Origin: Spirogloea muscicola
Taxonomy: Eukaryota; Streptophyta; Zygnematophyceae; Spirogloeales; Spirogloeaceae
DNA: 64,000 nt
Direction of reading: 5' to 3'
NCBI GenBank assembly: GCA_009602725.1
Contig: WELB01000032.1
Span: forward strand, 298,636 to 362,635
Below, one piece after another: positions 11,441 through 23,177 of the stretch. Position 1 is the first letter of the stretch; every line of letters starts with the position of its first letter. Both the position numbers and the translations under genes were made by a program. The notes below the pieces were generated by a model, which was not told where the DNA came from, searched no databases, and saw nothing but the letters and a program-made list of their open reading frames with translations.

Positions 11441-11760
11441 GGCGAGCCCTTCCCTTTGCCAGCCCCTCTTCTCTACGGGCGAGCACTTACTTTCTTATAC
11501 TTTGCTCATCCTTTTTTGGGCTGGCCTTTTCCAGCCAATATCCTCAATGGGCGAGCCCTTCTTGTCTCCGTAGCACTCCGGCTCCTTCAGACCTTGTCCA
11601 TTCCTTCTCTCTCTCTTTGGGCTGGCCTCTCCCAGCCACCAGTTAATCTGGCCGCGCTTGCTTCTCTGCGTTCGCTTGCCTGGACAGTGGATTGGAGAAA
11701 ACTGGCCACCATCCTATTTCATGCTCACCGCGCGCCTTCACTCCCCCTTTCAGCGCCGTG
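11440..11760 (+). mobile_element. Group of LINE tails
   Basis: Successive + strand tails: TCTACGGGCGAGCAC, then TTTTTTGGGCTGGCC followed by TTTTCCAGCC and CAATGGGCGAGCCC, then GGGCTGGCCTCTCCCAGCC. A CATGCTCACCGCGCGCC module lies at 11,720-11,742. No C-terminal coding piece is clear, so these are tail-only copies. Confidence 0.7.
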
Positions 11761-12338
11761 GCACAGCTGGCGTCCTCGTCCGCGAACGATGTGAATGAAA
11801 GTGGTGGACGTGCCGGCCCTGACGTCGGGCAAGAGCCGGAGGCCACCAAGGTGGCTGCGGGCTGAGAAAGCGGCTGGCCGACCGCGGACGAGAAGCCTGG
11901 CTGGCTGTGCTCCGTGACGAGAGCACAGCCACGAAGGCCGCCGCCGCACACCGTGCACAAGCCGTGCGCTGGCTCAATGGCCAAAAAGGGCGTGGAGGAG
12001 CACATCTACCTGTCTGTCTCGGGGACCACCATCCCCCTCAGTGCTGCCAGCTGGCCTACTCGCCAAATGAGCGCATAAGCCGCTGCTCCGTGCAGGGAAC
12101 CCAGAGCAATGGTCAAGGGCAGCAGCTGATAACACAGGAGAAGGGTGAGACACCTGCAAGCCCAGGCTGCCGCACCACATGCTTGCCTCTCGCCGCCTGG
12201 CTCATGCCTTGCGCTTACGCACCTGGCTGCCTTATCCGCCTGTCCGCCCACTTCTTCTCTCCTTTTCCTGGCAGACTGTTGTGCTAGAAGGTTAAAGCCA
12301 CTTGCATTCCAGCTACTACGAACGCCTTACAAGACGGG
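11760..12338. other. 3' flank of the trehalose gene
   Basis: About 580 bases downstream of the TPS stop codon. Several overlapping frames are open on both strands but none resembles a known protein. No repeat family member was seen. Confidence 0.4.
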
Positions 12339-15300
12339 TTATGATGGCGCCATTGGCATCATCACCATATCTGGCTCAGCTGGCGCTGACAATTGCTCAT
12401 GCTGCCTATGGGCCCGCTCCTCAGCAGCCCCTAGCTCATCTTCCTCAATCCCCCGCCCGGGCTCGCCAGCTCGCCTGCCCTCCTCTGGCTCTGGCGTCTC
12501 TGGCCGCGCCGATGCCACGGCTAACCCCTGCAGCGTTCGTATCACCTCTGTGGTATCGTCCAGATAGTACTTAGCCTTGCTCGGCTTTTGCCCAACCGTG
12601 CATGCAAACACCTCCGTAGGCCTCGCCGCCGATGCACCCAGCATGCCATCTATCTTCTCAAACATGTCCTCGTCAGACCGATCATCCCCAATGCAAAGGA
12701 TGAAGTCTGGAAGCTGCCCTTCGCCCGCCTTGAGCTGGGAGAGGAGCTTCTCCACGACCACACCCTTGCTGACTCCCTGGAGCAGCATCAATCAGGAAGC
12801 ACCACAAGTCAAGACATGGGTGATGAGCCAAAGGAAAAGTGAGCGCCAATTTGTGTGCAGACAGATCTGGCTTGCTATTATGCTGGTGGAAAGGCATGAT
12901 CACGCCAGAGGAGCAGAGAATATGCAAGGACGAGGCCACAAATGGCAAATAGAGAACGAGGATGGGGCTCAAGACATCAAAGTAGAGTGCGTGACATGCA
13001 GACTGGCGCACTAAGTGCATAGCCTGCGGAAGTGTCTGTCACCGGCCCAAAGGTAGTTGAAGAAGTACCTGCGGCTTGACTTCCACAATGTGATGGCCAG
13101 ACTTCACCGACACGTGCTCGCTGGCCAGCACGCTTTCTAGATGGTCTTGCAGCTCCTTGGCTTGCCATGCCCCAAAATCTGGGTCAGCATCTTTATGATG
13201 CCACACCATCGCACTCTCTTTGACTTCTATGAATGAACCATCAGTGCTCTCTGTGTAGAGCTCCATTACTGGTGCAGCAATGCTCTTCCACGCTGTATCA
13301 GTATGGGGCACACTTGTTTCCCAGAAACCTTCTTTGTCCCACCTGCTTGTTAAATGGACAAAGAGGTGCATTCAGGCAATCTGACAGTAGCTGCAGGCTG
13401 GAAGGACAAATAGTTCTACATAGTTCCAAGCACACAGCATGACATCCTGCCTGACCAGGCTAGACACTCCAGGAGATCCTTCATGGACGACGATGCAGAG
13501 AAGATTTAGGTCTCATGTCATCTGTGCCAATGGTGCAAACTAGCTGTCCAGCTCATACTTACCTGTAAAAGTAACCATGCTCTGCGGCAATGCCAAGCTT
13601 GGCACAGCGATCAAACCACTCAGCCAGTGTGTCACGGGATCTACCGGACACCAGAAATACTGCGTTTCTGGGGTCGGCCGAGAGCATGTCCAGAAGGGCC
13701 ATCACTTCGGAGCTCGGCTGCTTATTGATGGACGTCTGCAAGAGACAGAGAAGGCAGCTTCATAAGTCATGCTCCAATTCCAATGAAAATAGTCTATGCA
13801 AAGCTCGCGCACTGTGTGCCTTTACCGTGGCAAGATGGCCTACAGTCTTGCTAGATTGCCCACAACGTCAAAAGTTCTGATGCATGAACAAGAGCAGAAG
13901 TTCCTGTCTACTTGCTTCTAGCCTCAATGTACCATAGGAAGCCTGCAAAGCAGGCACTATACCTGCGGCATCATGGTACCATCATAGTCAAGGAGGATGG
14001 CACGCCTGCTCGCAGCTCGATACTGGCTTACAATGTATTCTGTCTGCAACTTCCTGAAGTTGGGATCCAAAGCAACGGTACGAAAACCCAAACCAAACCC
14101 AATACCATAGCATCGCAGCCGGTTGTGCTCTCTGGTCAACACACGTTGGAGCAGCTGTTACTTGCAACATCAGAAGCCAACGGATGTTGAAGTCTTGTGC
14201 GTGCTGCTATGCAGTGCTGAAACAGATTCATTGTCATGCATGCCATCAAAGTGACCTGAAAGACAGCAAAAGCAGAGAGATGCACGCTAAGGAAGACAGT
14301 GATTATTAAGGGGCATCTCCTGGACAGGCCAAAACTTGGCACAGTACACCGACAAAATCAATTGGCACTGGAAGGGAAATGTTTCACCTGCACGTTCGTT
14401 CTAGGTCTCCCATGAAAGACTGAGCCCAATATGCTACATCATGCGTGGCCACATAGCGGTAGTGCTTCTCATGCCTCATGCGTTGCTCAGCTTCGGGCAT
14501 CGTGATTGCGGCGTTCATGGCTTCTGCGACGGCTTCTACGTTCCACGGGTTGACGCGTATGGCCCCAGACAACGATGGGGAGCATCCAATGAACTCTGAC
14601 ACGACCAGCATGCTCTTCTTTCCAGACTCCCTAACCTGCTGCTCCAAGCCCAGTCGTGAAACTCCTGCTTCATACAGACGAGATTGGAACCTTCTATCAG
14701 CTGATGTAGAAGGCACCATGACCACAGGCATGCAAGTCTATTTGGAGCAGGAAGCTATCCTGCAGGCAAAAGCCTGCTGCAGGGAACAGCCAAGGGCATC
14801 GGCGCTGACATGAGCGTAAGAATGAGGGACATGCCAAATCATATCATGTATAAAGGGAGATGGAAGAAGGATCATGACTGTTTCTGCAGCAACAAGGACG
14901 GGCAGTGGATACCTCTAGAACTGCCGGCAATTGCAGCTCCACGAGCAGTTGCATAGAGACCTGCTGGCCTGCTCTGGGGGTTGCCTCCCTCTCGGCATGC
15001 AACGTACTCATAAGGAATGAGATTCATGCCATCCCTTACAGCCGTCACGACGCAGCACTCCGCAAGGGTGTAGAACGCAATCTTCTCGTAGAGAGGCACA
15101 TGCCTCTCAATGAGTACAATGGGCAGATAGCCGTCCCTCCCAAACTCTTCATTAATCCTCCTGCATGACAGGAGCCAGAACTCAGCCATCGAATACGTGG
15201 CAATCTAGATGGTTGTTCTCTTTCTGGCATTGGCCATCCTCTTAGACAAGGTAAAAGCTATCACTCCACGTCCAAGCTAAGCCTTGGAAACCCATGGAGA

Positions 15301-17466
15301 TATGAGACGACCATGCTTCGTACAAGGAAAACTTTTGCCAGCCAAGAACATGTGTTGGTCCATCAAGCATGCCAAGCTTCATGATGAGGTGCATACTTTG
15401 TAAGAGCATGGGCTTCCTCTTGCACCTCAAGAACATCCTTGCCCCGACCTCGTGCTGGATTGGCAATCTGCACAAGCACTGCCTTCCCCTGCCACTCTGT
15501 GTGTTGCCTCAGGAGCTGTTCCATTGCCAGGAGCTTGAGGCCTGCAACATATTAACAGAAGGATCACAGAGCTCATTGCTACCTGTACATACAACCTGTA
15601 CATACAGACCTCTCTCACTTCAAAGGGACTTGCCTGCAAGACATTCACATCTGCTGCACTCGAACTAGACCAAGACCATGTTGGTCTTCCCAGATGCATA
15701 CCTATGCCTTTGAAGATGTCCATGTCATCAACACCAAGAAGGACCGTCTTGCCCTCAAATTGAGCTTTCAGTTCACCAAATCGCCACTCTGTATCTGCAA
15801 GCTGTAGTCCGATTGACATTTGGCCCATATCTATGCCCACTGGCATGATCTTGATTCCTACGGTGCGGCCATAGTACTCCAGACCTGCAAAACAGGCTCA
15901 CTTTCGCATCATCACCACCGCCTAGCAATATGCCTTGCCGGAAGGCTTAGACCACTGTCTCAATGAGTTTAAAGGCATGATGCGTTGATGTGACAGCTAG
16001 GAGCCACTTACCAATGTATCCACGCTTTGACTCGTACTCTAAACCAAGCATTCTGCTGCAGCATGACAGGAAGTGGCGAGCGTAATCGAAGGTATGGAAG
16101 CCAAGGAGGTCAGCATTCAGGAGAGCACGAAGAATCTCGTCCCTGACTGGGAGAGTTCGGTATATCTCGGAAGAGGGAAAAGGGCTGCATTCACATATTG
16201 CACAGCAGCCATCAGCCAGCACTTTCAGCAGGCACGGGTGCGGGGGGACCCTCTGCTTCATGTGAAGAGGCGGTCCTAGAAATGCAAGGCCATGCTGGCC
16301 GGTGCTTGCTCAATTGCATCACTCAATCAAGACTAGAAAAGCTCCAAGGAGCTGGCTGTTGCAAGAGCTGTGCAGTTGCCGGTGCACACTGAGGTTGTTG
16401 CAACCTGTGTAGGAAAAAGCCAAGGCGCACTTTGTGGAACCGCTTGCGCAAGAATGTAGGTAACACCATGAGGTGATAGTCATGGACCCAGACATAGTCG
16501 TCATCCGGGCTGATAATCTCCATGATCTTGTCTGCAAAAATTTTGTTGGCAGAAACATAGGCCTGCAGGTCCACAGGAGCAGAATTGCATGGACACTGTA
16601 AGCCACTGTTGGTCATACGGAGGTTGCTGTGGCTGCAAAGCGCACGTGGCTCGACCACGTCACAGGTTTCTCAGAATCCTGATGAGGCATGACAGTATCA
16701 GACAGCTGACCTGCCAAAGGTTACGATTGAAGCGGCCGCCGTGGTCTGGCGTAAGGGGCAGCATGTAGTGGAAAAGGGGCCACAATTGCTGCTTGCAGTA
16801 GCCGTGGTAGAACTTGCTCTTCAGCTCCGGGCTGAGGAATGTAGCCACGCTGTTATACTTCTCCAGCAGAATGCTTGCCACCTCGTCCTGCGCGGCTCCA
16901 TCAGGTGGCGGACGGGGTCACAAACCACAGGAGGCGACGAGGCCGTTGATAGAGCGCATTTGCAATGTGGCGCTGCTGCTGTCGCCTGCTCGCTGGGGCC
17001 GCCGGGTGCCAGCCAAGGTGTACTTACCGGAAGGACACCTAAGGTGTCCGGAGGAGGAGCGGTCTTTCAGGAGGAAGAGCGTCACCTGCTCGCTGGGCTC
17101 GACGTCGACGTTGAGGGAGCCGACGTAGAGGACCTCCATGTCCTCGGGCAGGCCGCGCTTCATCTGCAGCAGCAGCGCGTCCTCGTTCCACGAGAACTGC
17201 CAGTCGCGCTCGTCGGGGCGGCGCGTGGCGATAACGGGCAGCTGGTTGGCGACCAGGATGAGGCGCTCCTGCGACACAGAGGACGGCGCCTCCGACGTGA
17301 CGCTGTTGGAGTTCTCGTCGTCCTTCTCCAGGCTCAGGCCTGCCACGGTGGCCGACCGCGGGAAGCCCGAGCGGGAGGCGGAGCCGCCGGGCCGCAGCGC
17401 CGGCCCCTTGGTGAACATTGGCGACTCGCCCGACAGGTCCAGCAGGTTGGCGTACGACCGCGACAT
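12339..17466 (-). CDS. TPS: Class II-type trehalose-6-phosphate synthase/phosphatase
   Basis: Twelve exons on the minus strand, all phases consistent: 17086-17466, 16711-16887, 16405-16562, 16012-16184, 15702-15884, 15397-15541, 14913-15160 (alternative donor 14961), 14388-14700, 13963-14131, 13563-13735, 13069-13342, 12339-12776; about 943 (or 927) residues. The start MSRSYANLLDL and APSSVSQERLILVANQLP are signatures of plant class II TPS. The glycosyltransferase-20 domain follows, with VWVHDYHLMVLPTFLRKRF, GFHTFDYARHFLSCCSRML and ECCVVTAVRDGMNLIPYEY. The C-terminal phosphatase domain has DYDGT in ILLDYDGTMMPQ and the late HAD motif GDDRSDEDMF. In land plants such proteins mostly act as regulators with little synthase activity. 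Here the phosphatase motifs are intact, so phosphatase activity is plausible. The C-terminal tail past YYLDDTTEV is acidic and lineage-specific. Confidence 0.95.
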
Positions 17467-17657
17467 GGCGGCGGCGCGCGAGGCCCGGCGGCTCCTGGCG
17501 CTGGAGCGGCGGCGGAGGTCAAGCGGCGGCGGCAGCCGGAAGGACTGGCGTCGTCTGCCAGCGGTGGCGGCAGCGGCAGGGGCGTGTGGACGCGCGAGGC
17601 AGCGGCGTTGCAGACGGCGGCGAGGCCGCCGAGGTCGCGAGCGGGAGCAGCGCGGGT

Positions 17658-17849
<192 letters not shown>

Positions 17850-20619
17850 GCGCGCCGCCGCGCCGAGTACCGCCTGGCCCGCCGCGCCCCGCGCCCGGCC
17901 GACTATGCGCGCTACGTGGCCTACGAGACGAGGCTGGAGGCGCTGCGCGCGCTGCGCAAGAAGGCCCTCCTGGCGCGCCTGCGCGCCTCCGGCGCCACCG
18001 TGCACTGGCGGCCATCGATAAGCGACCGCACATACGTGCGCCGCGTGCTCTTCATCTACGTGCGCGCCGTCCGCAAGTTCCCCGGCGACCTCCGCCTCTG
18101 GCTCCAGTACCTCGAGTTCGCCGCCGCGCGCGGCGCCACCAGGCAGATCCAGAAGGTGTTCAGCAACGCCGCGCTCTCCGTCGGCATGCCAACTAATCCT
18201 ATCGCCAGCGCAGCCTTCCTCTGTGCGGGCTTGCTCTCTGTGGTATCCATTAACCCTCGCCAACCCTAATGCCCGTCCCTCCAGCTAAACCCTAGCTTAA
18301 ACTCTAATGTGACTGCATGGCTGTCGGCTATAGCCGCCGCGGCGTCCTGACAGCGCGGCTGGCATCCCACAGATCCTTACGCGCGCGCTGCAGCTGCATC
18401 CGACCGTGCCGGGCCTGTGGATCTACGCAGCGGCGTGGGAGTTTGAGCACAACCTCAACGTCGTCGCCGCCAGGGCGCTGATGCAGCGCGGCCTCCGCTT
18501 CTGCCCTGCCTCTGCCAGCCTCTGGCTGGAGTACCTGCGCCTGGAGCTGACTTACGCGCGCAAGCTCCGGCAACGGCGGGTTGTCCTCGGACTGGTGGCG
18601 GAGAGCTCGCCTCCAGAGGCCAGTGCTGCTACAGACGCAGGCGGCGGTGTCACAGGGAAAACCTCCGCCTCGGATGCAGACGCTGAGCTCACGCTCAAGG
18701 TTGCCCAGGCTATATACCGCAGTGCGATTGCTGCCATTCCAGACAAACCGGCCTTCAGACTACATATGGCCACGGTGCTACAAGAAAGCGACGACCCAGA
18801 TAGCTTGGCGCCCCTGGCAGACGAAGTGTACGAGGGAATAGCCCAAGACTTCCCGACCAGCGCCGATTGCTGGGAGTGGCGTGCTCGGAGGTGGCTGCGG
18901 AAACAATCAGCAGATGGTCGAAGCTCACCCCCGCAAGGCGTTTGGCAGAGAGTGCTTGAGGTATGCCTCTGGGATACCAAAAGTGGAGTATTCGCATGCT
19001 GGAAGCTTGATGTAATGTGGAAAGCGTGTCCCCTTCAGCATAGTGCCTGTCAGCACATGCATGGTGACGGCAAACAGGACTCCTGCTGTCTGTTGCATGG
19101 TACGCTGATAAGATTCTGGTCAGCTTATACGGAAGTCTCTTCTTGATGAAGCAGACTTGGGAGGCAGCTCTTGCGGCTGTGCCCACACCCATCATGTACG
19201 AGAGGTTTATCGGCTTCCTCGAAGAACACGTGGTGCTGGAAGAAGACCGTGCCAGTGAAGAACGTGGCATGGCTGCCGCCAAGGCGCATTCTCAAGAGAG
19301 CATGGCAACGCTGAAGCAGCTCTATGAGAGACTGGCCGCAAAGGACATGATGACTGCCGATCTAGCCGCACGCCGCAAGGCATTCCTACTTCGATGTGGC
19401 TTATTGAAAAGGGCAGATGAAGCTCCTATGGTGACCAGAGCACCTCTGGATGCATCAAGACTGGCTTCAGAAGGAGGGGGAGCTGCCAGTCTTGCTTCAC
19501 AAAGTGCAACAGGCATTGCTAGTGAGCTTCTGCTGCATGTAAGGAGTCCCAACATCTCACTCTGATTTGACCTGCCTTTACCGTGGGACTCACTGGAGCA
19601 ATTAGCAGCAACGTAATTTGTTATGGCCCTACGTTTCCTTTGTGAGCTTCTTGGACACATGATACTGGTGAACGGACTCAACAGGACATGTGTTCCTTCC
19701 TGTTACAGGCTTTGGAGCGTGACGCTGTAAGCAATGAAGTTGTTGAGAAGGTCCTGCAGAGCTTGCAGAAAGGGCCCTTGGACGCTGAGATTGAATTGCT
19801 TGCCTGCTCAATACTAAATTGGATTCTTCAGGCGAAAGGCATATCAAGAACTCGACAAGCTTATACAAGGCACATATTCGTCGCTACTGCCTGATTTGTT
19901 GTGCATTGTAACCGATGTCAGTAGAGTATCGGTATGGTGCAGCATTTGCCCCTAATGTCTACAACAGGTTTATGACACATTGTAGCACCTATTCATTGCT
20001 CCAGTACGATAGAACTGTTAAGGTAACAGTTGTCTTCGTATTGGCATCCGCTCTGTATCACTTCTGAGCGTCAAAACAGAATCTTGCAATCGTCTCCAGA
20101 ATCTCGTTGATTGTAAGCAAGTGCCACTGTGGAGGCAGTTTTGCTGCCCGTCTGCTGACATTGCCAGTTGACCATTCTTGAATGTGGCAGGCTGCTAGGC
20201 TATGCAGGTATGAAGTTGCAGCTATACAAGCAATGTATACAGATTGAGGCATGTGCGGCAGCAGCTGGCGACATTGAAGCACCAAAGCAGTGGCGGACGC
20301 TTTTTGAGTCTGCACTGGGCATATATGGCAGTAAGGATAGCACTCTGTGGCTAGAATACTGCCGGGCAGAGCTCCTGGTAAGTCTGTAAATTTTTGCAAC
20401 AATCAGCTGCATTTGTATAGTCATCACCGTCGTAAGTTGGTGCTTCTTACGAGCAAACAAGGATGAGTTGGTTAATGTTTGCTGCAATGTCACCTTATTG
20501 TCTGTGTTCAGGCAGGCAATCCATCGGCCGCCAATGCTATTCACTGGAGGGCAAAGAAGCTCCTTGAAGAACCAAGTAATTTTCTGGTCAGATATCAAAA
20601 TCTTATTGCTCAGACTTGA
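17850..20619 (+). CDS. UTP6: UTP6-like U3 snoRNP/SSU processome protein, 5' end missing
   Basis: The visible part begins at the gap edge in frame (RRRAEYRLARRAPRPADYAR), matching UTP6 from roughly residue 35. Exons: 17850-18155, 18373-18960, 19155-19538, 19709-about 19890, about 20207-20377, 20512-20619. RQIQK joins ILTRALQLHPTVPGLWIYAA across intron 1 and LNVVAARALMQRGL follows, typical of the HAT repeats of UTP6. Later exons carry YKQCIQIEA, TLFESALGIYG, STLWLEYCRAELL and NAIHWRAKKLL. UTP6 is a subunit of the UTP-B module that assembles on nascent pre-18S rRNA in the nucleolus. The join between exons 4 and 5 has no clean GT donor before the in-frame stop near 19,892 and is unresolved. About 35 N-terminal residues are lost in the gap. 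Confidence 0.9.
18255..18310. promoter_or_regulatory. CCCTAA-type motifs in UTP6 intron 1
   Basis: Degenerate plant-telomere-like motifs AACCCTAATG and CTAAACCCTAG occur in the first visible intron of UTP6, close to the 5' end of the gene. They resemble telo-boxes, which in plants enhance expression of ribosome-biogenesis genes. A functional role here is inference. Confidence 0.35.
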
Positions 20620-21054
20620 AGAACCAAGTTATCTTCTGGTTAGAGACCGAAACATTTACAACTCGGATTCAGATAGGTCAGAGTAAGTGTATCTTGATTT
20701 GCGGGAGGGGCTAATAGAATCTATAACCGGAGGAGCTACGCCACCATTCACAGAGATTGTGATGTGTTGAAATAGCTGAATCACCTGCAAGCTTGCAGGT
20801 GACTATTGGGCTGCATTCAAGGTAATTAGTGCAGGACACGCTGTCCAGTATGCACAAGTCATGATGCAAAGCAGAAACCACTCATCTGGCAGTAATATTT
20901 TGCTGGTATTGCTTGGCTGTATTCAAAGAACAAGGAACAATGAACAAAGAACAAAGAACAGCTTGACTAGCGTTTGAAGCTGCGTGCACTATGATGCACA
21001 AGCAGCAACAAGACAGCTTCTCCTTTCCAGCAGCGGATTAAAATCAAGGAAGAA
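20620..21054. other. Convergent UTP6/uS9 intergenic region
   Basis: About 435 bases between the stop codons of two convergent genes. It holds a perfect 22-base palindrome at 20,781-20,802 and a short AACAAAG-type tandem repeat at about 20,922-20,960. Probably contains both 3' ends. Confidence 0.6.
20781..20802. repeat. Perfect 22-bp palindrome between convergent genes
   Basis: TCACCTGCAAG is followed directly by its reverse complement CTTGCAGGTGA with no spacer. It sits 160 bases past the UTP6 stop and about 250 bases past the uS9 stop. It could form a cruciform or bind a dimeric protein. A terminator role is only suggested by position. Confidence 0.85.
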
Positions 21055-22185
21055 TCATCGGTATGACTTCTGGAAGCGAGCACGAGCACCACGGCCACCA
21101 AACTTCTTAGGCTCGCAGTGCCGCGGGTCGGCCACAAGCAACGTCCGGTCATATCGCACAAGGATGTCCTTGATTTCCTTCTTGGACTGCTCGTCCACGT
21201 CTGCGACCAAAGACATGGTATTGTGACGCAGTGCCAGAATGTGCCCACGTTGCCCACGTTGCAATATGCATCAAGTGAAATAACTGTCTGAGCAAAGACA
21301 CATGAACAGCTGCCTTGACATGCTCCTCGCGTGAATTTGACGCTGAGTGACGGACCAGAACCTCAAGTTTGCTGGTTGTGAGTAAATCTCAGCTGGCTGA
21401 CTCAGACTCGAAAATCACACATGTGCCTGATGGATGATGAAGAGACAACTCTACAAATATCTGCTCACATTTTTGATAGTAGGCCACGAGCGCCTTAGCG
21501 ATCGACTGCCGAATGGCTGCACGCAAGAATGACTGACAGGCTCATCAGTGGTGCATCAGCCTGCTGAGACATGGCATGTCTTCAATGGTGGAACAGTCCA
21601 TAACCCAGTTCTCAAGCAGCACACACCGTATATTTGCGACGTATGACCACCGCCCTTCACGCGAATACGCATATCCACATTCGCAAAGCGTTGCCGACCG
21701 AGGAGAAGGACTGGCTCATAAGCCTTGTATCGCATTATCTCGGGCTCAAGAAGCTCAATGGGAGTTCCTGCAAGAGGCCCCAGGACAGGGTAAACCTCCA
21801 TATATGTGACAATCCATCTGGCAGACTTAACTCAGCCAAGACTGTGAAGACAAGCCCTCTGCACAAGCGAAATGCATTGTTGATGCCTGCAAGAACTTTT
21901 CAGCAGCCAGGGGCCAGCTTAGTGCCCAACTGCTCTCTCGTGTACCCAATAACGTCCGCCTGGACGGGGCGCAAAAGGTTGATGAGGCAGCCAGAAGAGA
22001 TAGCGCACAACCCCGCACAATGTCGCACTACTTCACCCCATGCGACCTAGGTCAAACACATCAAAATGTGCGGAAGAAAGATGGCCAGACTCAAGGAGTA
22101 AGTCTGTAGGCGCACCATTAATCTTGATGAGGCCGCGGCCTCGCTTGCAGTAGGTGACGGCAACAGCCGACTTCTGCAAGGCCAT
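21055..22185 (-). CDS. RPS16: 40S ribosomal protein S16 (uS9)
   Basis: Four exons on the minus strand: 22116-22185, 21627-21767, 21469-21516, 21055-21200, giving 134 residues with consistent phases. Sequence runs [73 protein letters not shown] and ends [14 protein letters not shown], the universally conserved uS9 tail that reaches the decoding centre. The usual protein is about 145 residues with a segment ending FGRKK before AVAVT. Here the first codons MALQKS may be a shortened start, or AAGTCG may follow a CAG acceptor with an unseen upstream exon. Head to head with eL13 about 1 kb away. Confidence 0.96.
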
Positions 22186-22618
22186 TGAGAACGGCGAGTG
22201 CCGCGTGAGTGGAAGCCCAAGTACTTTGTGCCACGCTCCTGAAATTCGCTCCTTGCGCTAACGTGCTATAGATGACCGGCAGCAGCGCCTGCTCCAGGAC
22301 TTAAGCGGCGAGCCCAATGGCGCGCATAGTCTAGCAGGGGGCAGAGCGAGCTCACCTTGCGACCGAAGCACTGAACTGACTGCAACGCCCACCAACATGC
22401 ACAACACACGGCGCACCAGTCAGCGCAACACATGCAGAGCTAGCCCAAGGCAATCATTCGAACGAGTCAGAGAAGCAGGAGGAAGGCAGGAGGCGCAGCC
22501 GCGGCCGGGGAGAGGGTCCCAGCACCTCGGCCATGGCTGGCGGGCCGCCCGGTCGGGCGCGCGCCGCAGCGGGGGCCGCGGGAGAGCGCCCCACGAGCAG
22601 GCGTCCTTGGCGGCTGCC

Positions 22619-22652
<34 letters not shown>

Positions 22653-23177
22653 GTATGACCTGAGTCGGGCAAGACTTGGCAAATAAACCCCTGCCCGACG
22701 ATTTGGACGCCGGTCTGGCCAGGGGGGCCGCGGGGGTTTCTCCCAAGCCGCCGGATGCCGCACATCGGACGGAGTTCAAGATGGACCCCACAGGGGGCCC
22801 CCGGAGACCCCGGCTCTTAAACCCCCCTTGCAAATGCCGCGGCGCTCCCCCCCACCCCCCCAACCCTCACCCGCCGCCGCCGCCGGTGCGCCCCGCCGCG
22901 GCTCGTGCCGCTAGGTGCGCCCCGAGCTCTCTCCCCGCGGCGCCTTGCCCCCTTGCTCAGCCGCCTGCCTGGGAGCGGCCCTTGTGGGCTGCATCCGTGC
23001 TCGGCTCACGGCCCCCGGCGCCTGCAGACTGCTCTTGTGCTGCAGGGGAGCCGCCGGCTCGGCAGGCATCCTCCTCTGCAGCTTGCTGACGATGCGTCCC
23101 CATGCATTGCTCCGTCATGCGCGCCGCAGGGGCGGGAGTCGTGCGCCGGCGTCGCCGCTGCCGCGGCCGCCGCCAAC
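22186..23177. promoter_or_regulatory. Shared GC-rich region between two ribosomal protein genes
   Basis: Roughly 1 kb separates the divergent ATGs of uS9 (-) and eL13 (+). The middle is very GC-rich with an uninterrupted GGC/GCG triplet run at about 22,618-22,652 and C-rich tracts near 22,840-22,890. Open frames on both strands here have biased composition and are not convincing genes. A bidirectional promoter plus 5' UTRs is the simplest reading. Confidence 0.55.

Noticed and set aside
10385-11794. 469-codon + strand open frame rich in Ser/Pro/Arg
   Set aside because: It is the antisense of the acidic-protein exon continuing through a GC-rich flank, an N and LINE tails. Composition follows the triplet repeats, no domain is present, and the minus strand has the better gene model.
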